Positions 49,894 to 57,111 of a stretch of 64,000 nucleotides of DNA are shown here, in pieces; the stretch's first letter is position 1, and the number at the start of each line of letters is the position of its first letter. The stretch spans positions 124,001-188,000 of the forward strand of contig CAWHKS010000015.1 of assembly GCA_963829955.1 (NCBI GenBank). The letters are read 5' to 3'. The notes under the pieces are model-generated. The model did not search any database and was not told the origin of the DNA. It worked only from the letters and a program-made list of their open reading frames with translations. The translations under genes were made by a program, and so were the position numbers. This DNA comes from DASTFY01 sp963829955. Lineage in GTDB: Bacteria > Actinomycetota > Acidimicrobiia > Acidimicrobiales > Ilumatobacteraceae.

Positions 49894-50507
49894 GGCACCG
49901 GGATTTGACCGGGCGGAGGCCAGTTGGCGACTCTCACCACGCGGACCGGCGGCTTGCCGCGGAAAATGGCTTGGTCCCAGGGAACTGTCTGACCGGGGGC
50001 GACCTGCGACACGTATCCCACGTTGATGGCGCCGTTGTCGCCTTGCAGTTCGACGGCGTAGCCGGAGGCCTTGGTCCCGGTGTTGGTCACGGTCCCCGTG
50101 ATCTCGCTGAAGGGTCCACCGAAGTCGGCCGGCACCGCGCCGGTGATCACGGCCCGGCCGTGGACAGGGTCGGGCCATACCTGCTTGTACTTCACGATCC
50201 CGATTTGAGGCTTGTAGCCAGGCCGCACGTAGGGTGCGGCCCACACCGCGGTCTGACCTGGCAACACCGCTAACGCCTTGCCCCACGCCCAAGCCTCGAT
50301 GACTTGGAGGTCGAGCTGGACCTCGAACTCCATCGGAAAATCGGCCAGATTCGTAATGACGCCGTGGGCATACCAGACCGTGCCCGGGGCTGTCGGTGAC
50401 TCCACCCACGTGATGCGAGCCTCGTAGAACGGTTCGACGCGTTTAACGCAAGCGATCGTCGAGAGCGCCAACAGCGGCACCACAAGGAGTTCCCGCCACC
50501 TCACCAT
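49890..50507 (-). CDS. Lipoprotein of unknown function (FxLYD-like)
   Basis: ATG at 50507 gives a lipoprotein signal MVRWRELLVVPLLALSTIAC with Cys20. The mature 185 residues are beta-rich and contain two related segments, each with a tract such as WYAHGVITNLADFPMEFEVQ or EITGTVTNTGTKASGYAVEL. These resemble the FxLYD-type beta sandwich seen in exported proteins. It would be anchored at the outer face of the membrane. The longer frame to 50573 lacks a signal. It lies within the tRNA-Pro element, in a region with little else intact. Confidence 0.68.
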   Translation of the reverse strand: MVRWRELLVVPLLALSTIACVKRVEPFYEARITWVESPTAPGTVWYAHGVITNLADFPMEFEVQLDLQVIEAWAWGKALAVLPGQTAVWAAPYVRPGYKPQIGIVKYKQVWPDPVHGRAVITGAVPADFGGPFSEITGTVTNTGTKASGYAVELQGDNGAINVGYVSQVAPGQTVPWDQAIFRGKPPVRVVRVANWPPPGQIPVP

Positions 50508-50557
50508 GGGGAAGTGTGACGGATCGTGGCGGAATCGGGCAACGTGCCTCGTCTCGC

Positions 50558-51003
50558 CTACCAATTGATGCAACGGCTACCGTCCGGCGGACGCAGAACG
50601 TGCGCTCGGAAACGCACACAGTCAGCACATCGCCGTCGGCGGACAGTGTGGCCAGGCTCGTCCGTAACCACGGCGAGCTCTCCCAGGACTAGGCGGAGGT
50701 CGAGGGGTTCCTGCAGCGGCTGGGGCCGGCGCGGGTCGAGCTCCGGTCGTTGCTGAACGAGCTCAACGCGGTCATGGGGCGCCAGCGCTGATCTGGCTCT
50801 CTTGGTGCCGTTGCCTTGCGGGGCGCCGTAGAAGACTTGTAGGCCCCCGAGGGGCGTCGTTTGGACGGAGACGAGGTCGAGGAACTTGTCGCTCCGGGCC
50901 AACTCGACCGCCCGTCGACGGAACTCCGGCGGGTGAGGACGAGGCATACGGACTCCCTTCCGAGAGGACTCCGCGTCCCCTCACAGTAGGTGTCCGCCCA
51001 ACC
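50558..51003 (-). mobile_element. IS3-family OrfA stub (left end of an insertion sequence)
   Basis: The reverse-strand frame starting at ATG 50947 opens with MPRPHPPEFRRRAVELARSD, the N-terminus of IS3-family OrfA, and then loses similarity, running antisense to the neighbouring remnant until 50558. The 50 bases upstream contain the conserved leader of these elements and a terminal-like GGACACCT on the reverse strand near 50993-51000. The helix-turn-helix and the DDE transposase are both missing, so the copy is dead. The 290 bases from 50948 to 51239 hold nothing else I can identify. Confidence 0.65.
50648..50791 (+). pseudogene. Short gene remnant with internal stop
   Basis: The frame from GTG 50648 reads VARLVRNHGELSQD, a TAG stop, then AEVEGFLQRLGPARVELRSL and LNELNAVMGRQR to a TGA. 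The helical, leucine-rich pattern after the stop looks coding, so this is probably the eroded 3' end of a gene interrupted by the neighbouring IS3 remnant. The family is not recognised. Confidence 0.35.
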
Positions 51004-51239
51004 GGGGTACTTCCACGTGCACCCCCGCGAACGGGGCGAGACCTGCGTACCAGAGCGTCGACGGCCGCTTGGTCACCTGCAGGAGGCGGTGGGAGGCGTC
51101 GGGCCGTGTCGAAAACGATCGGTCCGACACGCGTCAACCCCTTCCAATGTGTGCTGTGGCGTTCACCTCTATCCGCGCTTGACCTGGTAGAACAGCACGA
51201 GACGGACGCGACGAAAGCAGCCGGACGACGCCAGTCGGA

Positions 51240-51282
51240 TTTGGGAGCAGGAGGCCGGGGGTTTCAAGTCCCCCTCCCGACC
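51240..51282 (+). repeat. tRNA-Pro 3' fragment (distal attachment site)
   Basis: The first 22 bases (51240-51261, anticodon loop to the start of the T-stem) are identical to tRNA-Pro. The rest matches with one inserted T in the T-loop and two missing Cs. It ends at CGACC without the CA. The 5' half is absent, so it cannot be a working tRNA. Confidence 0.85.
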
Positions 51283-51484
51283 GGGTGCGGCGTTCTCCGT
51301 GTGCCACCGATTCGTTGCCAGGTCAACCGCAGCCCGCCACGACGATCCTGTCGCCCCTGTGAGGCATAGCACTTCAGCAGGACGAGTCGGTTGACCGCGC
51401 GGGCCTCGACACCTGCGAACGTTGCGCCCGGCGCGGACAGCGCCCGTGCCGTGGTTTTCATTGCGGGCGAGTGAGGAGGGAATC

Positions 51485-52273
51485 GTGGGACCGAACGATC
51501 CGGTGGTTGCGCAGCTGTGGCGATATCCGGTCAAGTCGATGCAGGGCGAGCGGCTCCCGGTGGCGGAGGTTCAGGCCGACGGCCTGGACGGCGATCGGCG
51601 CTGGGGGGTTCGCGACGAGCGCACCGGACGTGTGCTGACCGGCCGACGCGAGCCGAGGCTGCTCGAGGCCACCGCCAGTCTCGGAGAGGGCGCCGAGCCC
51701 GCGATCAGACTCCCCGACGGGACCGGTCTCGTCGGGCCAGGTGACGCGACCGACAGCGCCCTGAGCGACTGGCTGGGGCGCCCCGTGCGACTCGTCGAAG
51801 CCGCGGCGCACGGCGATCGCGCTGAGTACTTCGCCGATGCGACCGACGACGCGAGCGAGGCGATCGAGTGGACGATGCCACCCGAGCGGTTCGTCGACGC
51901 CATGCCGCTCCTGCTGCTCACCACTGCCAGCCTGCGCGCTGGCGCCGCGCTCCACCCGGCCGGCGAGTGGGACGTGCGCCGGTTCCGACCGAACGTGGTG
52001 CTCGAGGCGTCGGGTGACGGCTGGCCCGAGGATGATTGGTGCGGACGGGTCGTGCGCATCGGCGAGGTCGACCTGGCCCCGCACCAGCCGTGCATTCGCT
52101 GCACGATGGTCACCCGACCCCAGCCCGGCCTCAACCGTGACCTCGACGTCTATCGCACCTTGGCCCGCCATCACGGCGGCACCCTCGGCGTGTGGACAAC
52201 GGTACTCAACGCCGGCACGATCGCCGAGAACGACACCGCCCGCGTCGTCGTCGACAGCCAGCCTCACCACTGA
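51485..52273 (+). CDS. MOSC-domain protein (YcbX-like)
   Basis: The 262-residue product has the N-terminal MOSC beta-barrel domain (VAQLWRYPVKSMQGERLPVA, DGDRRWGVRDERTGRVLTGR) and the MOSC catalytic region (FVDAMPLLLLTTASLRAG, RRFRPNVVLEASGDGWPEDD) with the conserved cysteines in PHQPCIRCTMVTRPQPGL. This is the YcbX/mARC-type arrangement, which can bind molybdenum cofactor and reduce N-hydroxylated compounds with a redox partner. A GAGGAGGG site precedes GTG 51485. It is the first intact chromosomal gene after the tRNA-Pro element and lies 1.1 kb from the modABC locus. Confidence 0.88.
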   Translation: MGPNDPVVAQLWRYPVKSMQGERLPVAEVQADGLDGDRRWGVRDERTGRVLTGRREPRLLEATASLGEGAEPAIRLPDGTGLVGPGDATDSALSDWLGRPVRLVEAAAHGDRAEYFADATDDASEAIEWTMPPERFVDAMPLLLLTTASLRAGAALHPAGEWDVRRFRPNVVLEASGDGWPEDDWCGRVVRIGEVDLAPHQPCIRCTMVTRPQPGLNRDLDVYRTLARHHGGTLGVWTTVLNAGTIAENDTARVVVDSQPHH

Positions 52274-52404
52274 ACAAGCCGAGCGCCGGCCAACGGTGGT
52301 GACGCGCACCACTCGGCGTGCACGCGTCCACGAGCTCGCCACGGGGGCCATGCCGAGTACTCCGAGGTGAGCGAGCAAGAGCAGGCGCGACGGGCACCCC
52401 ACGA

Positions 52405-52587
52405 TCAAAGAGTGACGACCAGCCAGCCCAGCAAGAGGACGACGAACGCGCCGAGCACGATCCACACCGGCCACGAGCCGAACACCTCGCGTCGCTCGGT
52501 GCGGTGCTCCCACTCCCGGTTGGCCGGGCTCCCCACCTTCGGCAGGTGCTGGTGCGGCTTGCGCGGCTTGCTGCCCTTCGAACCCAT
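52405..52587 (-). CDS. 60-residue single-pass membrane protein
   Basis: ATG at 52587 lies seven bases after TACCGT (52595-52600, reverse strand), a leaderless start. The product has a basic hydrophilic N-terminus (MGSKGSKPRKPHQHLPKVG, then ANREWEHRTERREVFG) and a C-terminal helix (WPVWIVLGAFVVLLLGWLVV). It is therefore a tail-anchored or single-pass small protein of unknown function. The sequence is too hydrophobically organised to be chance. Confidence 0.68.
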   Translation of the reverse strand: MGSKGSKPRKPHQHLPKVGSPANREWEHRTERREVFGSWPVWIVLGAFVVLLLGWLVVTL

Positions 52588-52684
52588 GCCGACGACGGTA
52601 CTCGGACGACCGGCTCGGCCACCGCTCAGGAGTGGATGGGCGGCCGGGCTGAGGCTGGCTGACCGGTGGCTGGCAGAGTGGGTC

Positions 52685-53356
52685 ATGGCCGAGCGGCGCC
52701 CGACGAACCTGAACGCAGCCCCGCCCCGCCCCTTCGATGCCCTGTTGCTCGACATCGGCGACGTGATCTCGGCGCCCGTCTGGGAGCAGTTCGACGAGCT
52801 CGAGCGGTTCCTCGGCAAGCCGATCGTCGGCCGCGGGCCGCTCGATCCCTCGGGCGACGTCCCCTGGCAGCGGTTTGCCCGCGGCGAGTGCTCCTACTAC
52901 GACTACTGGCGGGAGTTCGCGGCGCTCAACGGCTACGACGACTGGCGCGTCCTGCTCCGCGACCTCGCCCTGCACCTGCCCCATCGCTTCGGCGATCCGG
53001 ACGCCTATGCCCTCATGGAGGAGGCCCAGGCCGCCGGCCTCAAGGTGGGTGTGCTGACGAACGACGGCGTGGGCATCGCCGGCCACGACTTCTTCGCCTC
53101 GCTGCCGGAGTTCCAGGCCCTCGACGCCTTCGTCGACGCCCGCGAGCTCGGGTGGGCCAAGCCTGATCCCGAGCCCTACCTGCGGGCTGCAGATGAGCTG
53201 GGCACGGCGCCGGAGCGGATCGTGTTCCTCGACGACACCCAGGTGTGCATCGACGGGGCCGAGCGGGTGGGCATGACCGGCGTACTGGTCGATCCGATCG
53301 ACAAGCGGCCTGCCTTCACACGCACCCGGAAGCTCCTCGGCCTGATAGTCAGCTGA
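52685..53356 (+). CDS. HAD-like hydrolase, atypical motif I
   Basis: The 223-residue product has the HAD Rossmann layout. Motif I is ALLLDIGDVIS, where the nucleophile D23 is kept but the second Asp of DxD is Gly25. Motif II is VGVLTNDG, motif III has the lysine in LGWAKPDPEPYL, and motif IV is RIVFLDDTQ. A helical cap lies between residues 40 and 110. Loss of the acid/base aspartate makes ordinary phosphatase activity doubtful, so it may be a dehalogenase-like or degenerate HAD protein. It converges with modC, with eight bases between the stop codons. Confidence 0.8.
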   Translation: MAERRPTNLNAAPPRPFDALLLDIGDVISAPVWEQFDELERFLGKPIVGRGPLDPSGDVPWQRFARGECSYYDYWREFAALNGYDDWRVLLRDLALHLPHRFGDPDAYALMEEAQAAGLKVGVLTNDGVGIAGHDFFASLPEFQALDAFVDARELGWAKPDPEPYLRAADELGTAPERIVFLDDTQVCIDGAERVGMTGVLVDPIDKRPAFTRTRKLLGLIVS

Positions 53357-53364
53357 GGCGACCC

Positions 53365-54417
53365 TCACGCTGGGTAGGTGGTGATCTCCGTCGCCTTGAC
53401 GCTCGCCCAGACGTGGTCGCCGGGCCGCAACGCGAGCGCATCGAGCGCGGCAGGGGTGATCTCGGCGACGAGCGGGACCTCGCCGTCGAGGCGGACGCGG
53501 ACGCGGTCGGCGTGGCGGTCGATGTCGGTGACTGTCGCCGACCAGACGTTGCGCGGGCTGCCGGCCGGAGGTGCCGGGTACAGGGCGACCGCGTGCGGTT
53601 GGATCATCGCGAACGAGGGCCCCTGCACGGGATCGGCAGGGATGATGTGGCCCCCGGCGGTCGTCGTGATCGTGCCGTCCTGACCGGTACCGGTGAGGAG
53701 GTTGACGCCCACGAGGTCTGCGACGTAACGCGAGCGGGGTCGGGCGCTGACATCGGCCAGGGTCCCGGCCTGCACGACGCGGCCGGCCTCGACGATGACG
53801 ACCCGGTCGGCGAGCGCGTACGCGTCGACCGGGTCGTGGGTGACCAGGAGGCGGGCGCCGTCGAAGGTGGCGAGGTGTCGACGGAGGTCGCGTCGCACGT
53901 CACCACGCGCTCCGGCGTCCAGCGCGGCCAGCGGTTCGTCGAGCAGGAGGAGCCGAGGCTCGGTGGCGAGAGCCCGGGCGAGCGCGACCCGCTGGGCCTG
54001 GCCACCCGACAGGGCGCGGGGCCGGTGTTGGCTGTGGTCGGCGAGCCCAACCCGAGCCAGCCAAGAGGCGGCCCGCGCCCGTGCCTCTGCTCGCCTTGCG
54101 CCTCGGGCGCGCAGACCGAACGCCACGTTCTCCAAGGCGGTCAGGTTGGGAAACAGCATGTAGTCCTGGAACACGACGGCCACCGGACGGCGCTCCGGTC
54201 GGACGAAGATGCCGGCAGTCGGATCGTCGAGCGGCTCACCGTCCAGCTCGATGCGCCCCGTCTCGATGGGCAGCAGGCCGGCCAGGCACCGGAACAGCGT
54301 GCTCTTGCCGGCGCCGTTCGGACCGAGGACGGCCACCGTCTCGCCGCCCTTCACGGTGACGTACGCGGCGAGGGTGAACGTCCCGAGCGTGCAGGTGACG
54401 CGGGCGTCGAGGCTCAC
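53365..54417 (-). CDS. modC: Molybdate ABC transporter ATP-binding protein ModC
   Basis: The 350-residue product has Walker A LGPNGAGKSTLF, Q-loop VVFQDYMLFPNLTALENV, signature RALSGGQAQRVALARAL, Walker B RLLLLDEPLAALD and the switch VTHDPVDAY. A C-terminal TOBE/Mop domain (residues about 285-350, WSATVTDIDRHADRVRVRL) marks it as ModC-type. It powers molybdate uptake with ModA and ModB. GTG at 54417 overlaps the modB stop codon (GTGA), so the three genes are translationally coupled in the order modA-modB-modC. Confidence 0.92.
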   Translation of the reverse strand: MSLDARVTCTLGTFTLAAYVTVKGGETVAVLGPNGAGKSTLFRCLAGLLPIETGRIELDGEPLDDPTAGIFVRPERRPVAVVFQDYMLFPNLTALENVAFGLRARGARRAEARARAASWLARVGLADHSQHRPRALSGGQAQRVALARALATEPRLLLLDEPLAALDAGARGDVRRDLRRHLATFDGARLLVTHDPVDAYALADRVVIVEAGRVVQAGTLADVSARPRSRYVADLVGVNLLTGTGQDGTITTTAGGHIIPADPVQGPSFAMIQPHAVALYPAPPAGSPRNVWSATVTDIDRHADRVRVRLDGEVPLVAEITPAALDALALRPGDHVWASVKATEITTYPA

Positions 54418-55259
54418 GGCCGCGGCACGTCAGTGCCGCTGCCGAGGTACCGATCGCGCAGGGCCACGAGCACGCCGAAGGAGACCGCGATGAGGACGAG
54501 GCTGAGCACGAGGGCCTCGTCGGGCTCGATCTCGTTGGCGAGGTAGATGGCGAGCGGCATGGTCTGGGTGCGGCCGGGGAAGTTGCCGGCGAACGTGATC
54601 GTCGCACCGAACTCGCCCAGGGCGCGAGCCCAAGCCAGCACGGCGCCGGCCACCAGGCCAGGCCTGATGGCGGGGAGGGTCACGCGCCGGAACACGTACC
54701 AGCGGCTGGCGCCCAGGGTCCGCGCCGCTTCTTCGAACCGGGTGTCCTGCTGGCGGAACGCGGCCTCGACGGTGAGCACGAGGAAGGGCATGGCCACGAA
54801 GGTCTGGGCCACGACGACGCCCGCTGTCGAGAACGGCAGCGTGATCCCGAACCACTCGTCGAGGTACTGCCCGACGAGACCGCGCCGACCAAGCGCGTAG
54901 AACAGCGCGACCCCCGCCACGACCGGGGGCAGGACCATCGACAGCGTGCACAGCGCGCGCACCAAGCCGCGGCCGCGGAAAGGCACTCTCGCCAGCAACC
55001 ACGCCAGCGGCACCCCGAGCAGCAGCGCGGCAAGCGTGGCCCAGAGTGAGCACCACAGCGACAGCCGCAGCGCCGTGAGCGCGCTCTCCGAGGTGAGGAT
55101 CGACCAGACGTCGCCCCACGGGGCCCGCCATAGCAGCCCGAGGAAGGGCAGCGCGAAGAAGGCGATCGCCACGCCGGCGAGGACGAGCGCCGGCCACGGC
55201 AGGCGCTCGCGACCAACGTGGCGACGGCGCCCCCGCTCCGGCGCCGCCGTCGAGGTCAC
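54414..55259 (-). CDS. modB: Molybdate ABC transporter permease ModB
   Basis: The 281-residue product has an N-terminal extension and six or so transmembrane helices. The permease EAA loop reads FRQQDTRFEEAARTLGASRWYV, followed by FRRVTLPAIRPGLVAGAVLAWARALGEFG, as expected for ModB. It forms the membrane channel of the molybdate importer. GTG at 55259 overlaps the modA stop codon (GTGA), and its own stop codon overlaps the modC start. It also has LANEIEPDEALVLSLVLI in the last helix region. Confidence 0.93.
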   Translation of the reverse strand: MTSTAAPERGRRRHVGRERLPWPALVLAGVAIAFFALPFLGLLWRAPWGDVWSILTSESALTALRLSLWCSLWATLAALLLGVPLAWLLARVPFRGRGLVRALCTLSMVLPPVVAGVALFYALGRRGLVGQYLDEWFGITLPFSTAGVVVAQTFVAMPFLVLTVEAAFRQQDTRFEEAARTLGASRWYVFRRVTLPAIRPGLVAGAVLAWARALGEFGATITFAGNFPGRTQTMPLAIYLANEIEPDEALVLSLVLIAVSFGVLVALRDRYLGSGTDVPRP

Positions 55260-56095
55260 GGAGCGCCGAAGCCGTACTCGGCCATGATCGCTTGGCCATC
55301 CGTGCCGATCAGGAAGTCGATGAACGCCTCACCGACCTCGGCGTCGGCGGACTCCTTGACCGTGGCGATCGGGTACTGCGCCACCACATTGATGTCCTCT
55401 GGGATCTCGACCATGGCGGCGTCGTCCCCCGCCGCCGTGACGTCGGTGACGTAGACGATGCCCGCATCGGCCTCACCGGCCGTCACCTTGGTGACGACAC
55501 CGCGCACGTTCTGCTCGAGGCTGTCGGGCGTCACGGTGACTGCGGCATTGGCGAGGATCTCGTTGGCGTAGCGGCCGCACGGTACCTCCGCTGCGCAGAT
55601 CACCGTGACGAGGTCGTTGTTGGCCAGGTCGGCGACGCCGGTGATGCCCTTTGGGTTGTCGGGCGCCACGATGATCGTCAGCAGGTTCGTGGCGAAGACG
55701 ACCGGCTCGGTGCCGTTCAGACCGGGCTCGGTGAGCTTGTCCATGTTCGCGGTGTCGGCCGAAGCGAACACGTCCGCCGGCGCACCTTCGGTGATCTGCT
55801 GCACGAGCGCCGACGACGCGTCGAACGTGAACGTCGCCCTCGCATCCGGGTTGGCGGCGGTGAATGCCTCGGCGAGCTCCGTGAAGGCCTCCGTGAGCGA
55901 TGCGGCCGCGAACACCGTGATGTCGCCCGCGACGCCGGGGGTGGTCGCCGGGGGCGCCTCGGTGGTCGCCGCCGCCGTCGCTGCCGCCGCAGCTGTCGTG
56001 TCGACGGAACCGCCGTCGTCGTCGCTGCCGCACGCGGCGGCACCGAGAGCGAGCACGGCGATCGGGACGAGGAGCAGGCGCGATGTCCTGGTCAT
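55256..56095 (-). CDS. modA: Molybdate-binding lipoprotein ModA
   Basis: The 279-residue product has a lipoprotein signal (MTRTSRLLLVPIAVLALGAA, lipobox AAAC, C22), an Ala/Thr-rich linker, and a type II binding protein fold: DITVFAAASLTEAFTELAEA, TFDASSALVQQITEGAPADV, FASADTANMDKL, and EADAGIVYVTDV near the end. The AASL and SS residues are the oxyanion ligands. It delivers molybdate, or tungstate, to ModBC at the membrane. ATG at 56095 follows TACCGT (56102-56107, reverse strand) by six bases and is leaderless. Confidence 0.93.
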   Translation of the reverse strand: MTRTSRLLLVPIAVLALGAAACGSDDDGGSVDTTAAAAATAAATTEAPPATTPGVAGDITVFAAASLTEAFTELAEAFTAANPDARATFTFDASSALVQQITEGAPADVFASADTANMDKLTEPGLNGTEPVVFATNLLTIIVAPDNPKGITGVADLANNDLVTVICAAEVPCGRYANEILANAAVTVTPDSLEQNVRGVVTKVTAGEADAGIVYVTDVTAAGDDAAMVEIPEDINVVAQYPIATVKESADAEVGEAFIDFLIGTDGQAIMAEYGFGAP

Positions 56096-56101
56096 GGCCG
56101 C

Positions 56102-56147
56102 ACGGTAGTCAGATTCTCACAAAAATAACAGAGAAACTGACTAATCT
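56102..56147. promoter_or_regulatory. Divergent modA/regulator promoters with a palindromic operator
   Basis: TAGTCAGATTCTC (56106-56118) and GAGAAACTGACTA (56131-56143) form a 13-bp inverted repeat with one mismatch around an AT-rich 12-base centre. Its left arm overlaps the modA -10 (TACCGT, reverse strand) and its right arm overlaps the regulator -10 (TAATCT, 56142-56147). A dimer of the PadR-Mop regulator bound here would control both transcripts. The AT-rich block is the least GC-rich stretch nearby. Confidence 0.78.
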
Positions 56148-56155
56148 TGGGGCCC

Positions 56156-56956
56156 GTGGCCTTCGCTACCCCTCCACAGCCCGCAGCGGAACGACCGGCG
56201 ACGCGCCGTGCCATGCCGGCTGCCCTCCCGCTGGCCGAATGGGTCTGCCTCACGCTGATCGTCCAGAAGGTGTCCCACGGTTGGGCGCTGGGGACAATGC
56301 TTGCTCCGGACGGCGAGGTCGGGCGGATCTGGTCGGTCACGCGGCCGCTCACCTACCGGGCGATCGACGGCCTGGTCGACCGCGGGCTGGTCAGCAGGAC
56401 GGGGCAGACGGCGGGACGGGGGCGCGACCGGGTCACGCTGGCGGCGACGACAGCTGGCCGGCGCCTCGCCCGCCGGTGGCTGGACCAGCCGGTCGAGCAC
56501 CTGCGCGACGTCCGCACGGCGTTCCTCGTCAAGTTGTTCCTACGGCAACGAGCCGGGCTGGACAGCGCCGGACTGCTCACCGCTCAGCGCGAGCTGTTCT
56601 CCCCCACCATAGACGCCCTCACCTCCGCCGACCCGGACGACGACCTGGTCGACCTGTGGCGCCGCGAGAGCGCACGGGCCGTGCGCCGGTTCCTCGACCA
56701 GGCCCTCGACCCCGTCGCTCCGGGGAAGGTGACGAAGCCCGACCTTCGCATCAGCGCCCGCAACCAGTTGCAGGGCACCGTCGTCGCCGTCCAGCACGGC
56801 GAGGTGATGTCCACCGTGAAGGCGGTGCTCGCGGACGGCCAGCCCCTGACCGCGGCCATCACCAAGGAAGCCGCATCCGACCTCGACCTCGCCCCCGGCG
56901 ACACCATCCTCGTCATCATCAAAGCGACCGAGGTCATCGTCGCCAAGGCCCAGTGA
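56156..56956 (+). CDS. PadR-type HTH / Mop-domain molybdate-responsive regulator
   Basis: GTG at 56156 follows TAATCT by eight bases. The 266-residue product has a PadR-like winged helix (PLAEWVCLTLIVQKVSHGWA, LTYRAIDGLVDRGLV, RDRVTLAATTAGRRLARRWL), a helical dimerisation region (about residues 105-190) and a C-terminal Mop domain (DLRISARNQLQGTVVAVQHG, ITKEASDLDLAPG-like, IKATEVIVAK) that binds molybdate. It is the functional analogue of ModE, which combines a different HTH with Mop domains. It is divergent from modABC and probably represses it when molybdate is plentiful. Confidence 0.85.
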   Translation: MAFATPPQPAAERPATRRAMPAALPLAEWVCLTLIVQKVSHGWALGTMLAPDGEVGRIWSVTRPLTYRAIDGLVDRGLVSRTGQTAGRGRDRVTLAATTAGRRLARRWLDQPVEHLRDVRTAFLVKLFLRQRAGLDSAGLLTAQRELFSPTIDALTSADPDDDLVDLWRRESARAVRRFLDQALDPVAPGKVTKPDLRISARNQLQGTVVAVQHGEVMSTVKAVLADGQPLTAAITKEAASDLDLAPGDTILVIIKATEVIVAKAQ

Positions 56957-56977
56957 TCCTGGGAAGAAAGGGCAACC

Positions 56978-57111
56978 GTGCAACTCAGCGCCCGCAATCA
57001 GCCAATTGCCGGCGCGGTTCAGCGGTCGGAGGCGCTCTGCTCGACCTCCAGTGCGGTCGCCTCCGCCTCGTCGGCCGACTCGTCCTTGGTGCCTCTGGGG
57101 AAGATGAAGTA
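56978..57111 (+). pseudogene. Truncated Mop-domain gene start
   Basis: Twenty-one bases after the regulator stop codon, a GAAAGG site leads to GTG 56978 and the codons VQLSARNQPIAGAV, the N-terminus of a small molybdopterin-binding Mop protein. Similarity then ends and the frame runs antisense to the end of the MFS gene (to 57111). This looks like the 5' stump of a mop gene cut by the rearrangement that brought in the MFS gene. Confidence 0.5.

Larger units (their letters stand above)
46985..51282. mobile_element. Decayed element integrated at tRNA-Pro
   Basis: The 3' half of tRNA-Pro recurs in the same orientation at 51240-51282, which is the standard footprint of integration by a tyrosine recombinase into a tRNA gene. 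Between the copies lie a DUF2784 gene, an exported hydrolase gene, a degenerate third tRNA-like copy (49173), an integrase-nuclease pseudogene beginning right at that copy, a lipoprotein gene and an IS3 stub. No intact integrase, replication or transfer gene remains, so the element should be immobile. The mid-copy suggests two elements may have inserted in tandem. Confidence 0.68.

Noticed and set aside
51240..51282. A second tRNA gene
   Set aside because: Only the 3' half is present, with an extra T in the T-loop and missing acceptor bases, so it cannot fold. It is an attachment-site fragment.
56119..56130. A rho-independent terminator in the AT-rich centre between modA and its regulator
   Set aside because: The inverted repeat overlaps the promoters of both divergent genes, and the A/T tract is in the loop rather than after a stem.
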